Part shown: piece by piece, positions 51,377 to 60,982 of the stretch
Layout: each line of letters begins with the position of its first letter
Numbering within the stretch: the stretch's first letter is position 1
Origin: Mycobacteriales bacterium
Lineage (GTDB): Bacteria > Actinomycetota > Actinomycetes > Mycobacteriales > CADCTP01
Length of the DNA stretch: 64,000 nucleotides
Direction of reading: 5' to 3'
Assembly (NCBI GenBank): GCA_035995165.1
Contig: DASYKU010000044.1
Coordinates: forward strand, 1 to 64,000
The notes under the pieces: model-generated
Database searches by the model: none
What the model saw: only the letters and a program-made list of their open reading frames with translations
Told to the model about the DNA's origin: nothing
Made by a program: the position numbers and the translations under genes

Positions 51377-53572
51377 GTGGTCGACACCGAACGCAAGGCC
51401 GAACAGCAACACCTCGATCTTCTCTACACACGACTGGACGAGCTGCGCGTCCGCAGCGAACGGGCGCTGGCGGCTGTCCGGATGGCGCCGACCGTCGGCA
51501 CCCCGGGCGCGCGCAGCGAGCGGGACGCGTTCATCGCGCTGCACGCGAGCCGGCTGTCCCAGCTGCGCGCGGTCGAGGAGCGGCTCTGCTTCGGGCGGCT
51601 GGACCTGCTCGGCGGCGAGCGCCGGTACGTCGGCCGGATCGGGCTGTCCGACGAGGAGCACCGCCAGCTGTTGCTGGACTGGCGCGCGCCCGCGGCCGAG
51701 CCGTTCTACCGGGCCACCGCGGTCTCCCCGGCCGGCGTGGTCCGGCGCCGCCAGCTCGGCAGCAAGGCCCGGCAGGTCACCAGCATCGAGGACGAGGTGC
51801 TGGACCTGGAGGCGTACGACGTCGACCGGGACGGCCCCGCCGTAGCCGGCGAGGGCGCGCTGATGGTCGCGCTGGACGCCGCCCGCACCGGCAAGATGCG
51901 CGACATCGTCGGCACCATCCAGGCCGAGCAGGACCGGGTCATCCGGGCGCCGGTCAACGGGGTGCTGGTCGTGCAGGGCGCACCCGGGACCGGCAAGACC
52001 GCGGTCGCGCTGCACCGCACGGCGTACCTGCTCTACACGTACCGGGACCGGGTCGCCTCGGCCGGCGTGCTCGTGGTCGGGCCGAACGAGCGGTTCCTGC
52101 GCTACATCGACGCGGTGCTGCCGGCGCTGGGCGAGGCCGACGCGACCGTGCTCGCCACGCCGGGACGGCTCTACCCGGGCGTGGACGCGACCGGGTCGGA
52201 GGGCCCGGCCGTGGCCGCGGTCAAGGGCGACCTGCGGATGGTGACCGTGCTGTCCCGGGCCGTACGGGACCGGCAGCAGGCGATCAGCGAGCCGGTGTCG
52301 CTGACCGTCGACGGCAGCCGGATCATGCTGCGGCCGCACGACGTCCGGGCCGCGCTGGACCGGGCCCGCCGCTCGGGCAAGCCGCACAACCAGGCCCGGG
52401 TGATCTTCGTCAAGCAGCTGCTGGGCCAGCTCGCCGGTCAGCTCGGTGGCAGCCGCGACCTGGACCAGGAGGAGCGGGCGGCCCGGATCGCCGACCTGCG
52501 CGAGTCCAGGGACGTCCGGCGCGAGCTCAACGGCTGCTGGCCCCCGATCAGCCCGGAACGGCTGCTGCGCGACCTCTACGCCCAGCCCTGGCGGCTGGAG
52601 TCGGCCGGCCGGTCACTGTCCACTCAGGAGCGTGCCCTGCTGCGGCGGGACCGGGCCGCGGACTGGACGCCCGGGGACGTACCGCTGCTGGACGAGGCGG
52701 CCGAGCTGCTCGGCGACGCCGAGGAGGCCGGCGCGGGCGGCAGCCCGTCGGAGTCGGACCTGGACGTCGCCCGGCGGACGCTGGAGGACTCCGGCGCGGC
52801 CGGGATGATGAGCGCGGAGCAGCTGGCCGCGCGCTGGTCCGACGAGACCGTCCGGCGGTCGGTGGCCGAGCACGCCGAGACCGACCGGGAGTGGACGTAC
52901 GGGCACGTGGTCGTGGACGAGGCCCAGGAGCTGGCGCCGATGGCCTGGCGGCTGCTCATGCGGCGCTGCCCGACCCGGTCCATGACGATCGTCGGCGACC
53001 TGGCCCAGACCGGCGCGCTCGGCGGGGTGTCGTCCTGGTCGGCCACGCTCCGCCCGTACGTGGGGGACCGGGCCACGATCGAGACGCTGACCGTGAACTA
53101 CCGGACGCCGGCCCAGCTGATGGCGCTGGCCGTCCGGGTGCTGCGGGCCGGCGGGGTGCCCGTCACCGAGCCGACCTCGGCCCGCACGACCGAGTGGGCG
53201 CCGGTGCTGACCGCGGTGCCGGACGTGCTCGCCGCGGTCGCGCCGGCGGTGAAGGAGGAGCTCGACCTGATCGGCCCGGGCACGCTGGGCGTGCTCTGCC
53301 CGCGGGCGCTGCTGGAGCCGGTCGCGGCCGCGGTCGGGATCGGCGGCCCGGACGCGGACCGGGTCTCGGTGCTCACCGTCGAGCAGGCCAAGGGCCTGGA
53401 GTTCGACGGCGTACTGCTGCTGGAGCCGGCCGCGATCGTCTCCGACTCGCCGCGCGGCGTACACGACCTCTACGTCGCCATCACCCGCCCCACCCAGCGC
53501 CTGCACGTCCTGCACGCGACCCCGCTACCGCCCGGCTTCGAGGAAGCCCCGCAGGGGGGCGGGGCTCGCTGA
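51377..53572 (+). CDS. HelD/HelR-like UvrD-superfamily ATPase (RNA polymerase recycling)
   Basis: 731 residues. Walker A GAPGTGKT at residues 201-208, Walker B VVVDEAQEL, NYRTPAQLM (motif IV-like) and a C-terminal VTRP-type motif (AITRPTQRLHVLHA). A coiled coil of about 60 residues at the N terminus, before the ATPase core, and a large insertion between the two RecA lobes distinguish HelD/HelR proteins from DNA helicases. HelR rescues stalled RNA polymerase and can give rifampicin tolerance in other actinomycetes. GTG at 51377 follows AGGAGG (51367-51372). No rifampicin-associated element was found upstream. Confidence 0.85.
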   Translation: MVDTERKAEQQHLDLLYTRLDELRVRSERALAAVRMAPTVGTPGARSERDAFIALHASRLSQLRAVEERLCFGRLDLLGGERRYVGRIGLSDEEHRQLLLDWRAPAAEPFYRATAVSPAGVVRRRQLGSKARQVTSIEDEVLDLEAYDVDRDGPAVAGEGALMVALDAARTGKMRDIVGTIQAEQDRVIRAPVNGVLVVQGAPGTGKTAVALHRTAYLLYTYRDRVASAGVLVVGPNERFLRYIDAVLPALGEADATVLATPGRLYPGVDATGSEGPAVAAVKGDLRMVTVLSRAVRDRQQAISEPVSLTVDGSRIMLRPHDVRAALDRARRSGKPHNQARVIFVKQLLGQLAGQLGGSRDLDQEERAARIADLRESRDVRRELNGCWPPISPERLLRDLYAQPWRLESAGRSLSTQERALLRRDRAADWTPGDVPLLDEAAELLGDAEEAGAGGSPSESDLDVARRTLEDSGAAGMMSAEQLAARWSDETVRRSVAEHAETDREWTYGHVVVDEAQELAPMAWRLLMRRCPTRSMTIVGDLAQTGALGGVSSWSATLRPYVGDRATIETLTVNYRTPAQLMALAVRVLRAGGVPVTEPTSARTTEWAPVLTAVPDVLAAVAPAVKEELDLIGPGTLGVLCPRALLEPVAAAVGIGGPDADRVSVLTVEQAKGLEFDGVLLLEPAAIVSDSPRGVHDLYVAITRPTQRLHVLHATPLPPGFEEAPQGGGAR

Positions 53573-53759
53573 CGGGACTTCGAGCCAGGGGAGGTGGCCG
53601 ACGCCGGGCAGGGTGACCCGGGCGACGTCGGGAGGGGCGGCCGCCAGGAAGTCGTACGCCAGGGCGAGCTGCGCGCCCCAGCGGTGCTCCGGTCCCGGAG
53701 ACCGGCGTCCACAGCTCCCGCCCGTCATCCGCCAGCACAGCCCGTACCCTAGGAGCCAT
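53525..53759 (-). pseudogene. Alpha/beta-hydrolase scar: N-terminal and C-terminal ends only
   Basis: The minus-strand ATG at 53759 reads MAPRVRAVLADDGRELWTPV then SGTG, the usual start of a proline-iminopeptidase-type hydrolase. In another frame, ending at 53525, the sequence reads AYDFLAAAPPDVARVTLPGV, then GHLPWLEVPSASPAPLRGFL, the usual end with the catalytic His in GHLPW. The 200 or so residues between, including the nucleophile elbow, are gone. This is an internal deletion with frame change. Its 3' end overlaps the HelR-like gene. Confidence 0.6.
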
Positions 53760-53776
53760 GGACGAAGTGGGCAGCG

Positions 53777-54688
53777 GTGCTTGAGCCGAGCGGGCTGTAC
53801 GAGCTGGCCCCCGAGCTGCCCGAACTGGACCGCCCGGTCCTCGTCGTGGCGATGACCGGGTTCGTGGACGCGGCCGGGGCGACCAAGCTCGCCGCCGAGC
53901 ACCTGCGCGAGACCGGCGACCCGGTCGACGTGGCCAGCTTCGACGTCGACCAGCTCTACGACTACCGCGCCCGGCGGCCTCCGATGATGTTCGTCGAGGA
54001 CCACTGGGAGGGCTACGAGACCCCGGAGATCCGGGTCCAGGCGCTCACCGACACCACCGGCACCCGGTTCCTCATGCTCGACGGCCCGGAGCCGGACGTG
54101 CAGTGGGAGCGGTTCGTGGCCGCGGTCGAGCTGTTGTGCCAGCGCCTGGACGTCAGCGCCAGCGTCGGCTTCAACTCGATCCCGATGGCGGTGCCGCACA
54201 CCCGCCCGCTCGGGGTGACCGCGCACGCCAGCCGGCGCGAGCTGATCAACGACTACCAGCCCTGGCTGCAGCGGGTGCAGGTGCCGGGCAGCGCCGTGCA
54301 CCTCCTGGAATACCGCCTGGGCGAGGCCGGCCGGGACTCGATGGGCTTCTCCGTGCACGTGCCGCACTACCTCGCCCAGACCGACTATCCGGCGGCCGCG
54401 CAGACGATGCTGGAGGCGGTGTCGAAGGCGACCGGGCTGTCCCTGGTCGGCGACTCGCTCAAGGCCGCCGCCGACGCGGTCCGGGCCGACGTGGACGGGC
54501 AGGTCGAGCGGTCGGAGGAGGTGGCGAGCGTGGTCCGGGCACTGGAGGAGCAGTACGACGCGTACGTGTCGGGGCGCGGGGAGAACCTGCTCGCCTCCGA
54601 CGCCGGCCCGCTGCCCACCGCGGACGAGCTCGGGGCCGAACTGGAGCGGTTCCTGGCCGAGCAGACGGATCGTCCGGACCAGCAGTAG
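53777..54688 (+). CDS. PAC2 family (proteasome assembly chaperone-like) protein
   Basis: 303 residues with the PAC2 pattern: LVVAMTGFVDAAGATKLAAEHL, FDVDQLYDYRARRPPM, FLMLDGPEPDVQWERFV, GFNSIPMAVPHTRP, and a C-terminal helical region. Actinomycetes that own proteasomes encode such proteins, but their role is not settled. GTG at 53777 is used. It is followed 7 nt later by the BrkB-type gene, so the two are probably co-transcribed. Confidence 0.88.
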   Translation: MLEPSGLYELAPELPELDRPVLVVAMTGFVDAAGATKLAAEHLRETGDPVDVASFDVDQLYDYRARRPPMMFVEDHWEGYETPEIRVQALTDTTGTRFLMLDGPEPDVQWERFVAAVELLCQRLDVSASVGFNSIPMAVPHTRPLGVTAHASRRELINDYQPWLQRVQVPGSAVHLLEYRLGEAGRDSMGFSVHVPHYLAQTDYPAAAQTMLEAVSKATGLSLVGDSLKAAADAVRADVDGQVERSEEVASVVRALEEQYDAYVSGRGENLLASDAGPLPTADELGAELERFLAEQTDRPDQQ

Positions 54689-54695
54689 CCATCCG

Positions 54696-55709
54696 GTGGA
54701 CCTGTCCGCGCGGGTCGACCGCTTCCAGCAGCGCCACCCGGCCGTCGGGTACCCGCTCGCCGTCATCTACAAGTTCTTCGACGACCAGGGCAACTACCTG
54801 ACCGCGATGATCACGTACTACGCGTTCCTCTCGCTGTTCCCGCTGCTGCTCCTGCTGCTGTCGATCCTCGGCTTCGCGCTGCACAACGACCAGGCCCTGC
54901 AGGACCGGGTCGTGGACTCGGCGGTCAGCCGGCTGCCGGTGATCGGCACCCAGATCGCGGACAACGTCCAGTCGCTGCGCGGCAACACGCTGGCCGTCGT
55001 CATCGGCGCGCTCGGCGGCCTGTACGGCAGCCTCGGCGTCGTGCAGGCGGCGCAGAACGCGTTCAACAAGGTCTGGGCGGTGCCGCGCAACTCCCGGCCG
55101 AACCCGGTCATGGCCCGGGTCCGCAGCCTGTCGATGCTGGTCGTGCTCGGCATCGGGCTGGTCGTGTCCACCGGCCTGTCGGCGCTGTCGGCAGTGGCCG
55201 GCCGGGTCGGCGACTCCGACCTCGACAGCGGGCTGCGTGCGCTGCTCGGGCTGGCCGCGGTGGTGGTCAACGTGGCCCTGCTGGTGTTCGCGTTCCGGCT
55301 GCTCACCGCCGCCTCGGCCGGCACCCGCCGGGTGCTGCCGGGCGCGATCTTCGCCGCGGTGATCTGGCAGGTGCTGCAGATCTTCGGCACCTACTACTTC
55401 GGGCACACGCTGCGCGGCAGCACCGCGACGTACGGGCTGTTCGGCATCGTGCTGGGGTTGCTGGTCTGGCTCTACCTGTCCGCGTTCGCGGTCGTGCTCG
55501 GCGCCGAGGTGAACGCGGTCCGGGACGGGCGGCTCTGGCCGCGCAGCCTGCTCACGCCGTTCACCGACGACGTGCGGCTGACCCACGGCGACCGGAAGGC
55601 GTACGCGTCGTACGCGGAGACCGAGCGGCACAAGGGGTTCGAGACGGTCGAGGTGGGCTTCGACCAGGACCCGCCCGAGGACGATCCGGGAAGGCGACGC
55701 CCGCACTGA
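54696..55709 (+). CDS. YihY/BrkB family membrane protein
   Basis: 337 residues with about six membrane helices. Signature segments: LTAMITYYAFLSLFPLLLLL, GLYGSLGVVQAAQNAFNKVW and YGLFGIVLGLLVWLYLSAF, followed by GAEVNAVRDGR. The family is often misnamed ribonuclease BN; an envelope role is more likely. The C-terminal 50 residues are cytoplasmic and acidic. The GTG start at 54696 lies 7 nt after the PAC2 stop. Confidence 0.9.
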   Translation: MDLSARVDRFQQRHPAVGYPLAVIYKFFDDQGNYLTAMITYYAFLSLFPLLLLLLSILGFALHNDQALQDRVVDSAVSRLPVIGTQIADNVQSLRGNTLAVVIGALGGLYGSLGVVQAAQNAFNKVWAVPRNSRPNPVMARVRSLSMLVVLGIGLVVSTGLSALSAVAGRVGDSDLDSGLRALLGLAAVVVNVALLVFAFRLLTAASAGTRRVLPGAIFAAVIWQVLQIFGTYYFGHTLRGSTATYGLFGIVLGLLVWLYLSAFAVVLGAEVNAVRDGRLWPRSLLTPFTDDVRLTHGDRKAYASYAETERHKGFETVEVGFDQDPPEDDPGRRRPH

Positions 55710-55898
55710 GCTTCCCCCGAGGCTCGCGGGCCGGCGTGGCGGGGCCACGTCGGAGGGCGTCCGGGTCGTCCTCCCGGGCCCCCCGTTTCCCTCAGCAGTC
55801 CCACTTCCGGCGAGCCGTGCCGAACCGCGGCGGGCGTCGCTCCCGGCCGCAAGACTGCCTGGTCAACGAGGATCCCGCTTCGGTCCCACTGTGCCTAC

Positions 55899-58751
55899 TT
55901 AACCGGTTTGGCTCCCGGACTTAATGCGGGCCCGGGCCAGCGCGACCAGACCGGCGCGGTTGGGCACGCCGGTCTTCGCGACCAGGTTCGCCACGTGCGT
56001 CTCGATGGTGCGCGGGGAGAGCACCAGCCGCTGCGCGATCGCGGTGTTCGTCAGCCCGTCGCCCATCAGCGCGAGCACGTCGACCTCGCGGCTGGTCACC
56101 CCGACCGCGCGCAGCGCCGCCGGCACCGGGGTGTCGCCCCGCCCCGGCCGCGGCACCGGGGCGCCGGCCTTGCGCAGCACCTCGCGGCAGCGGCTGGCCA
56201 GCCGGCTCTCGCCCCGCCCGGCGAAGACCGGCAGGGCCTCCCGGGCCCAGCCGATCGGATCGCCCCAGCCGTCGGTGAGCGCGGCGTCGGCGACCAGCAG
56301 CCGGATCCGGTGCTGCCACCAGGGCAGCCGGGCCATCGCCCGGTCGGCCGCGGCCAGCTCGGCGTCGGCCTCCCGGCGGCGGCCCCGGCGGCCGCAGTCG
56401 ACCGCCGCCGCGTACCCCAGCAGCGCGGTGTTCTCCCAGTTCACGGTCGAGGGCTGGGCCTCGGCCCGGGCCGCGTCGCCGTCCTTGCCGGCCAGCGTCC
56501 GGACCAGCGCCCACAGGCCGCGGGTCGGGGTCGGGGTGACCGCGAGGCTGCGGCGCAGGTAGTCGGCCGCGGTGTCGAGCACCTTCAGCAGCTGCTCCTG
56601 GTCGTCCGCGACCAGGGCGGCATGCGTCCGGACCTGGCCCCAGACGGCCGCGTTGACGTCCAGGTCGTCCGGGGCCAGCGTGAGCGACTGGGCCGAGCAC
56701 TTCTCGGCCTCCTCGGCGTTGCCGAGCTCCTCGTACGCGATCGCCTGGAAGCAGACCGCGGTGGCCCAGAGCCGGTCCGTCCGCAACCGCCGGGCCACGT
56801 CCGCGCACCGCTGCGCGTACGTCAGCGCGCGGGTCGGCTCCCGGTGCAGCAGGCCGGCCGCGATCTGCAGGTCCAGGGTCGCGGCCAGGCCGACCAGGCC
56901 GGCGTCCTCGGCCAGCCCGCGGGCCCGCTCCAGCCGGTCGGTGGAGCCGTTCTCGAGCAGGTCGACTGTGCCGAGCTCGTGCAGCGCGGAGACCCGGTCC
57001 AGCGGCAGGTCCTGCTCCCGGGCCAGCGCCTCGGCCGCGGAGAACGCGTCCCGGGCGGCGGCCGCGTCGTCCAGCCGGGCCACCCGGCCGATCACCAGCA
57101 GGGCCTGGCAGGCGACCGACCAGAGCTTGCGGTCGCGGGCGGTGCCGAGGCCGGCCTGGGCCATCTGCCGGGCCCGGACCGGCTCACCCCGGGCGTACGC
57201 CAGCCGGGCCGCGAGCACGCCGACCAGCGGGTCGCCGTCCGGCCCCGCGTCCGGGATCGCGGACAGGTACGCCGCGGCCACGTCCCAGCGCTCGGCGTCC
57301 GCGGCCACCTGGGCCAGCACCAGCCGGACCCCGGTGTCGCCCTCCCGGAGCAGCCGCTCGCCCAGCGCCAGCGCCCGCTCGGCGTCGCCCTTGTTGGCCA
57401 GCACGGACAGCAGCTCGCGGTCGGCCGTGGCCTTGACCCCGGGGGTGGCGGCCAGCTTCGCGGCCCGGGTCAGCAGCAGGTCGGCCGAGTGCAGCGCGCC
57501 CCGGCGGGCCGCGACCCGGCCGGCGGCCACGGACAGCTCGGCCGCCCGCTCGTCCTCACCCGCCGCCGCCCGCAGACCCGCCGCCAGGTCGTACGCCTCC
57601 GGGTCGCGGCGTTCGACGATCTCGGCCGCGGCGTGCGCCAGCGAGCGGCGCTCCGGCGGCAGCAGGTCGTCGCGGACCGCGTCCCCGGTCAGCGCGTGCC
57701 GGAAGTGGAACGTGTCGCCGTCGCCCGCCTCGACCAGCCCGGACTGGACCGCGGCCCGCAGCCCGGCCAGCACCTGGACCTCGGACAGCCCGGTCACCTC
57801 GGGCAGCAGTGACCAGTCGAACCGGCGGCCGAGCACCGCGGCGGCCCGGACGACCGACTGCGCGGCCGGGTCCAGGTGCTCGACCCGGCGCTGCACGGTG
57901 GCCGCGAACGTCCGCGGCACGGCCGGGGTCAGCGGCCCGACCAGCCGGCCGGCCGGGCTGAGCGCGCCGACCGAGCCGAGCCCGGTGAGCAGCTCCTCGA
58001 CCAGCAGCGGCAGGCCGTCGGCGTTCTCCCGGACGAACGCGACGACCTCCTCCGGCGGCCGGCCGGACAGGCAGGCCTCGACCACCTCGCGGACGTCGCC
58101 GGCATCGAGGCGCCCCAGCGGCAGCTCGGTGGCCTGGGTCGCGGCGACCAGCTCCAGCAGCGACTGCGGCAGCCCGCGTTCCTCCCGGGCGGTGGCGACC
58201 AGCAGCAGCGGGGCCGACTCGGCCGCGTGGGTCAGGTAGGTCAGCACGGTCAGCGTGTCCGGGTCGACCCAGTGCAGGTCCTCCAGCACCAGCAGGGTGC
58301 CGTGGCCGGAGCGCCCGGCGGCCAGCGCGGCCAGCAGCCGCAGAATCGCCTCGCCGAGAACGGCGCCACCGCGCGGGTCGGTCCGCCCGCCGGCGACGGC
58401 GGCATCCGGCAGCACCGCCGCCAGCACCGGGAGATAGGGCCGCAGCGCGTCGTCGTCGGGCAGCCCGCGCTCCCGCAGGGCCGCGCCCAGCGCCTCCACC
58501 AGCGGCCGGTACGGCTCCCCGTTCGGCACCGCGCGCCCGGTCAGCACGGTCACCCCGGCCTGCTCGGCCAGCCCGGCGGCCTCCCGGACCAGCCGGGACT
58601 TGCCCACCCCGGGCTCGCCCGAGACCACCACCAGCCCGCCGGTGCCCTCCGTACGGAGGCGGTCCACCCGGGCGCGCAGCGCGCTCAGCTCGGCGCTGCG
58701 GCCGACCAGCCGGCCCGCGGCGGCCTGCCAGGGCAGCACCGTCCGGCTCAT
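55899..58751 (-). CDS. Large ATP-binding LuxR-type (LAL) transcriptional regulator
   Basis: 950 residues: AAA-type ATPase at the N terminus (GRLVGRSAEL, Walker A SGEPGVGKSRL near residue 45, Walker B LLVLEDLHW), a long alpha-solenoid of TPR-like repeats, and a C-terminal LuxR HTH (VTSREVDVLALMGDGLTNTA, LSPRTIETHVANLVAKTGV). LAL proteins act as pathway activators that respond to a ligand in the solenoid. ATG at 58751 directly precedes the conserved N terminus; an upstream in-frame start would add an unrelated tail. It lies 97 bp downstream of the esterase gene. Confidence 0.9.
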   Translation of the reverse strand: MSRTVLPWQAAAGRLVGRSAELSALRARVDRLRTEGTGGLVVVSGEPGVGKSRLVREAAGLAEQAGVTVLTGRAVPNGEPYRPLVEALGAALRERGLPDDDALRPYLPVLAAVLPDAAVAGGRTDPRGGAVLGEAILRLLAALAAGRSGHGTLLVLEDLHWVDPDTLTVLTYLTHAAESAPLLLVATAREERGLPQSLLELVAATQATELPLGRLDAGDVREVVEACLSGRPPEEVVAFVRENADGLPLLVEELLTGLGSVGALSPAGRLVGPLTPAVPRTFAATVQRRVEHLDPAAQSVVRAAAVLGRRFDWSLLPEVTGLSEVQVLAGLRAAVQSGLVEAGDGDTFHFRHALTGDAVRDDLLPPERRSLAHAAAEIVERRDPEAYDLAAGLRAAAGEDERAAELSVAAGRVAARRGALHSADLLLTRAAKLAATPGVKATADRELLSVLANKGDAERALALGERLLREGDTGVRLVLAQVAADAERWDVAAAYLSAIPDAGPDGDPLVGVLAARLAYARGEPVRARQMAQAGLGTARDRKLWSVACQALLVIGRVARLDDAAAARDAFSAAEALAREQDLPLDRVSALHELGTVDLLENGSTDRLERARGLAEDAGLVGLAATLDLQIAAGLLHREPTRALTYAQRCADVARRLRTDRLWATAVCFQAIAYEELGNAEEAEKCSAQSLTLAPDDLDVNAAVWGQVRTHAALVADDQEQLLKVLDTAADYLRRSLAVTPTPTRGLWALVRTLAGKDGDAARAEAQPSTVNWENTALLGYAAAVDCGRRGRRREADAELAAADRAMARLPWWQHRIRLLVADAALTDGWGDPIGWAREALPVFAGRGESRLASRCREVLRKAGAPVPRPGRGDTPVPAALRAVGVTSREVDVLALMGDGLTNTAIAQRLVLSPRTIETHVANLVAKTGVPNRAGLVALARARIKSGSQTG

Positions 58752-58848
58752 GAGGGCGGTCGGGTCACGGGCGAGCTCACTGCAGACCTCCCGATGCGCC
58801 CCCAGGGAGGGCCACCCTAACGTCCGGGAACGTGCTCGGCACCCTCCG

Positions 58849-60003
58849 TCACTCGTACACATACTTGCGCGGTCCCGGAAAGACGTAGGACAAGCCGTCG
58901 CGGAGCCGGTCGCGCCAGTTCTCCCAGGAGTGACCGTCGCGGGACTCGACGTACCGGACCCGCATGCCGGTGTCGGTGAAGACCGGGACCATCGAGCGGT
59001 TGGGCACGATCAGCGGCTCGTAGACGCCGCAGCTGACGAAGACCTTGTCCGCCACCGCCCGCGGCCGGGCCCGGTAGCGGTTGGTGAAGCGGACCACCGG
59101 GTCGAACGCCGGCCCGCCGCCGTGGTCCGAGCCGATGTCGGTGAACACGAACGAGCCCGACTGCAGCAGCAGCGACCCGTACGTGTCCGGGTGCCGGTAG
59201 GCCGTCGAGAGCGCCGCGACCGCGCCGAAGGAGGCGCCCAGCAGGCAGCGCCCGGCCGGCTGCGCGTTCAGCGGGAACCGCCGCTCCAGGTACGGCAGCA
59301 GCTCGTCGGTGACGAACCGCGCGTGCGCGGTGGAGTCCGCGTACTCGACCAGCCGGTCGCCGGGGTGCAGGAACGCGCCCACCAGCTCGGCCACCTCGTT
59401 GCGGTGCACCAGGTTGTCCAGCACGGTCTTCGCCGCCGCGTACTGCAGGTAGTCCGGGCCGTCGTGCACCACCAGCAGCGGGTACGAGGCGGTCCGCCGG
59501 AACCGGGCCGGCAGGTAGAGCGTGACCCGGGCGTCGCGGTGCAGCGCCCGGGACGGCACGGTCAGCTCCAGCAGCTCGCCGGGCCGGGTCTCCGGGTCGT
59601 GCTCGGCCCACTCCGGGCCCTCGTAGCCGGTGCCGAAGACGACGCTGGAACCGCCGACCGGCGAGTGCGACCGGTGCGGGTTCAGCGGGTCGTTGATCCG
59701 TTCGTAGTGCTCGCCGCGGCGCAGCTCGAGCTGGTACTCGACCCGCGACCGCTCCGGCAGCTCCATCACCACGGACCAGAGGTCCGTCCCGCGCAGCCGG
59801 CGCAGCGGCAGCCGGTCCGGCAGCCCGAGCACCCGGTGCGTCACCCAGACCTCGTCGGCCTCACCGCGGAACAGGAACGTGCATCGCAGGCCCTCGACGA
59901 TCGGCACCTGCTGGCGGGCCAGGAACCGCTCGACCGTGTCCCCGTCCAGCGGCCCGCGCTCCTTGAGGCGGTTGATCGCCAGCCGCCGGGTCGAGCCGGT
60001 CAC
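58849..60003 (-). CDS. Enterochelin-esterase-like (D/Fes family) alpha/beta hydrolase
   Basis: 384 residues without a signal peptide. An N-terminal beta domain (about 1-150, FLFRGEADEVWVTHRVLGLP) precedes the esterase fold: nucleophile Ser in LLGASFGAVAAL, LLQSGSF, and His in SRDGHSWENWRD. Fes-type enzymes cleave trilactone siderophores, but sequence alone does not show that substrate. GTG at 60003 overlaps the stop of the upstream gene (GTGA). It is the last gene of the ATP-grasp operon. Confidence 0.8.
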   Translation of the reverse strand: MTGSTRRLAINRLKERGPLDGDTVERFLARQQVPIVEGLRCTFLFRGEADEVWVTHRVLGLPDRLPLRRLRGTDLWSVVMELPERSRVEYQLELRRGEHYERINDPLNPHRSHSPVGGSSVVFGTGYEGPEWAEHDPETRPGELLELTVPSRALHRDARVTLYLPARFRRTASYPLLVVHDGPDYLQYAAAKTVLDNLVHRNEVAELVGAFLHPGDRLVEYADSTAHARFVTDELLPYLERRFPLNAQPAGRCLLGASFGAVAALSTAYRHPDTYGSLLLQSGSFVFTDIGSDHGGGPAFDPVVRFTNRYRARPRAVADKVFVSCGVYEPLIVPNRSMVPVFTDTGMRVRYVESRDGHSWENWRDRLRDGLSYVFPGPRKYVYE

Positions 60004-60842
60004 GCGACCCGGCCGTCGGCGCCGACGACCCGCCCCCGGTCCAGGCCCCGGACCCCGTCGTCCAGCACCACGCAGCGGGCCGGCGCGAACCGCCGGGCCA
60101 GCGCGCCCAGCCGGGCCGGGTCATCCATCGGCAGCCGGCGGCGCGCGTGCGGCAGCAGCACGGTGTCGTTCACGACACCGAGCCCGGGCGCGTACGCCTC
60201 GGCCCGGCCGTCGGTGAACAGCACCACCCGATCGGTCAGCGCCATCGCCCCGGCCGACCAGGCCACCACGTCGGCCGGCGGCGTCACCGCGAACAGGCCC
60301 AGCACGTGCAGCAGCACGCCGACGTGCCCGCCCGTGACCACCAGCAGGCTGGTGTCCTCCAGCACCGCGGCGACCTGGGCCCGCTGCTGGGCCACCGCGT
60401 CCCGCTCACCCGGGCGCCAGGCCGCCTCGAAGTCGGCCCGGACCTCGGTCACCCGGGCCAGGTGCCGGGCGTCCAGCAGCCGCAGCGCCTCCTCGGAGTC
60501 GGCCAGCGCGGCGGCCCGGGTGCGGGGCCGGGTGCTGCTGCGCCGGATCGCGACCGCGGCCTGCTCGGCGTTGCCCACCTGCAGCGCGTAGAGGTCCTGC
60601 AGCTCCTCCAGCACGGCCCGGTGGTTCAGCTCGGCGTCGGCCAGCTCGGGGTCGGCGTCCAGCACGGTCAGCCAGCGGGTGTGCAGCCGGAGGTTGACCG
60701 TGCTCCCCCCGAGCAGGCCGTCCAGCTCGGCGTCGTCGGCCTCGCGCTCGCGCCAGCCCGCGGTGACCGTGGCGGCGACGGTGCCCGGCGGCACCGGCTG
60801 GACCGTGGGCCGCCGCTGCGGCCCCAGGACCGTGACGGTCAT
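60000..60842 (-). CDS. Uncharacterised protein with peptidase S51/cyanophycinase-like domain
   Basis: 280 residues. The N-terminal half is helical (ELADAELNHRAVLEELQDLY). The C-terminal half has a class-I glutaminase/S51-like core: LLVVTGGHVGVLLHVLGLF, then VVAWSAGAMALTDRVVL, where the Ser in WSAGA sits at the nucleophile-elbow position of S51 peptidases. An ending such as RFAPARCVVLDDGVRGLDRG matches uncharacterised actinomycete proteins. Start and stop both overlap neighbours. With an ATP-grasp ligase next door it may act on a peptide-like bond (inference). Confidence 0.6.
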   Translation of the reverse strand: MTVTVLGPQRRPTVQPVPPGTVAATVTAGWREREADDAELDGLLGGSTVNLRLHTRWLTVLDADPELADAELNHRAVLEELQDLYALQVGNAEQAAVAIRRSSTRPRTRAAALADSEEALRLLDARHLARVTEVRADFEAAWRPGERDAVAQQRAQVAAVLEDTSLLVVTGGHVGVLLHVLGLFAVTPPADVVAWSAGAMALTDRVVLFTDGRAEAYAPGLGVVNDTVLLPHARRRLPMDDPARLGALARRFAPARCVVLDDGVRGLDRGRVVGADGRVA

Positions 60843-60982
60843 CCCCCGCTCATCCCCCGCTCGCCCTGCGGGCGCTCGGGCTCGCTCATCCCCCCGTTCC
60901 TCGGCCGGACCCGGCCTCGTTCCTCGGCCGGCACAGCCCTCGTCGCTCCCCGCTCGCCCTGCGGGCGCTCGGGCTCGCTCAT
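60839..60982 (-). CDS. Bridging ORF of 47 codons, dispersed repeat family B, copy 2
   Basis: The ATG overlaps the stop of the ATP-grasp gene (GGATGA); the TGA overlaps the ATG of the S51-like gene. The first 31 codons match 32670-32765 without gaps (about 85% DNA identity). A partial second unit (MSEPERPQGERG) follows in frame, so the element duplicated by 12 codons while keeping the frame open. The peptide is Arg/Glu/Pro-rich. Confidence 0.45.
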   Translation of the reverse strand: MSEPERPQGERGATRAVPAEERGRVRPRNGGMSEPERPQGERGMSGG

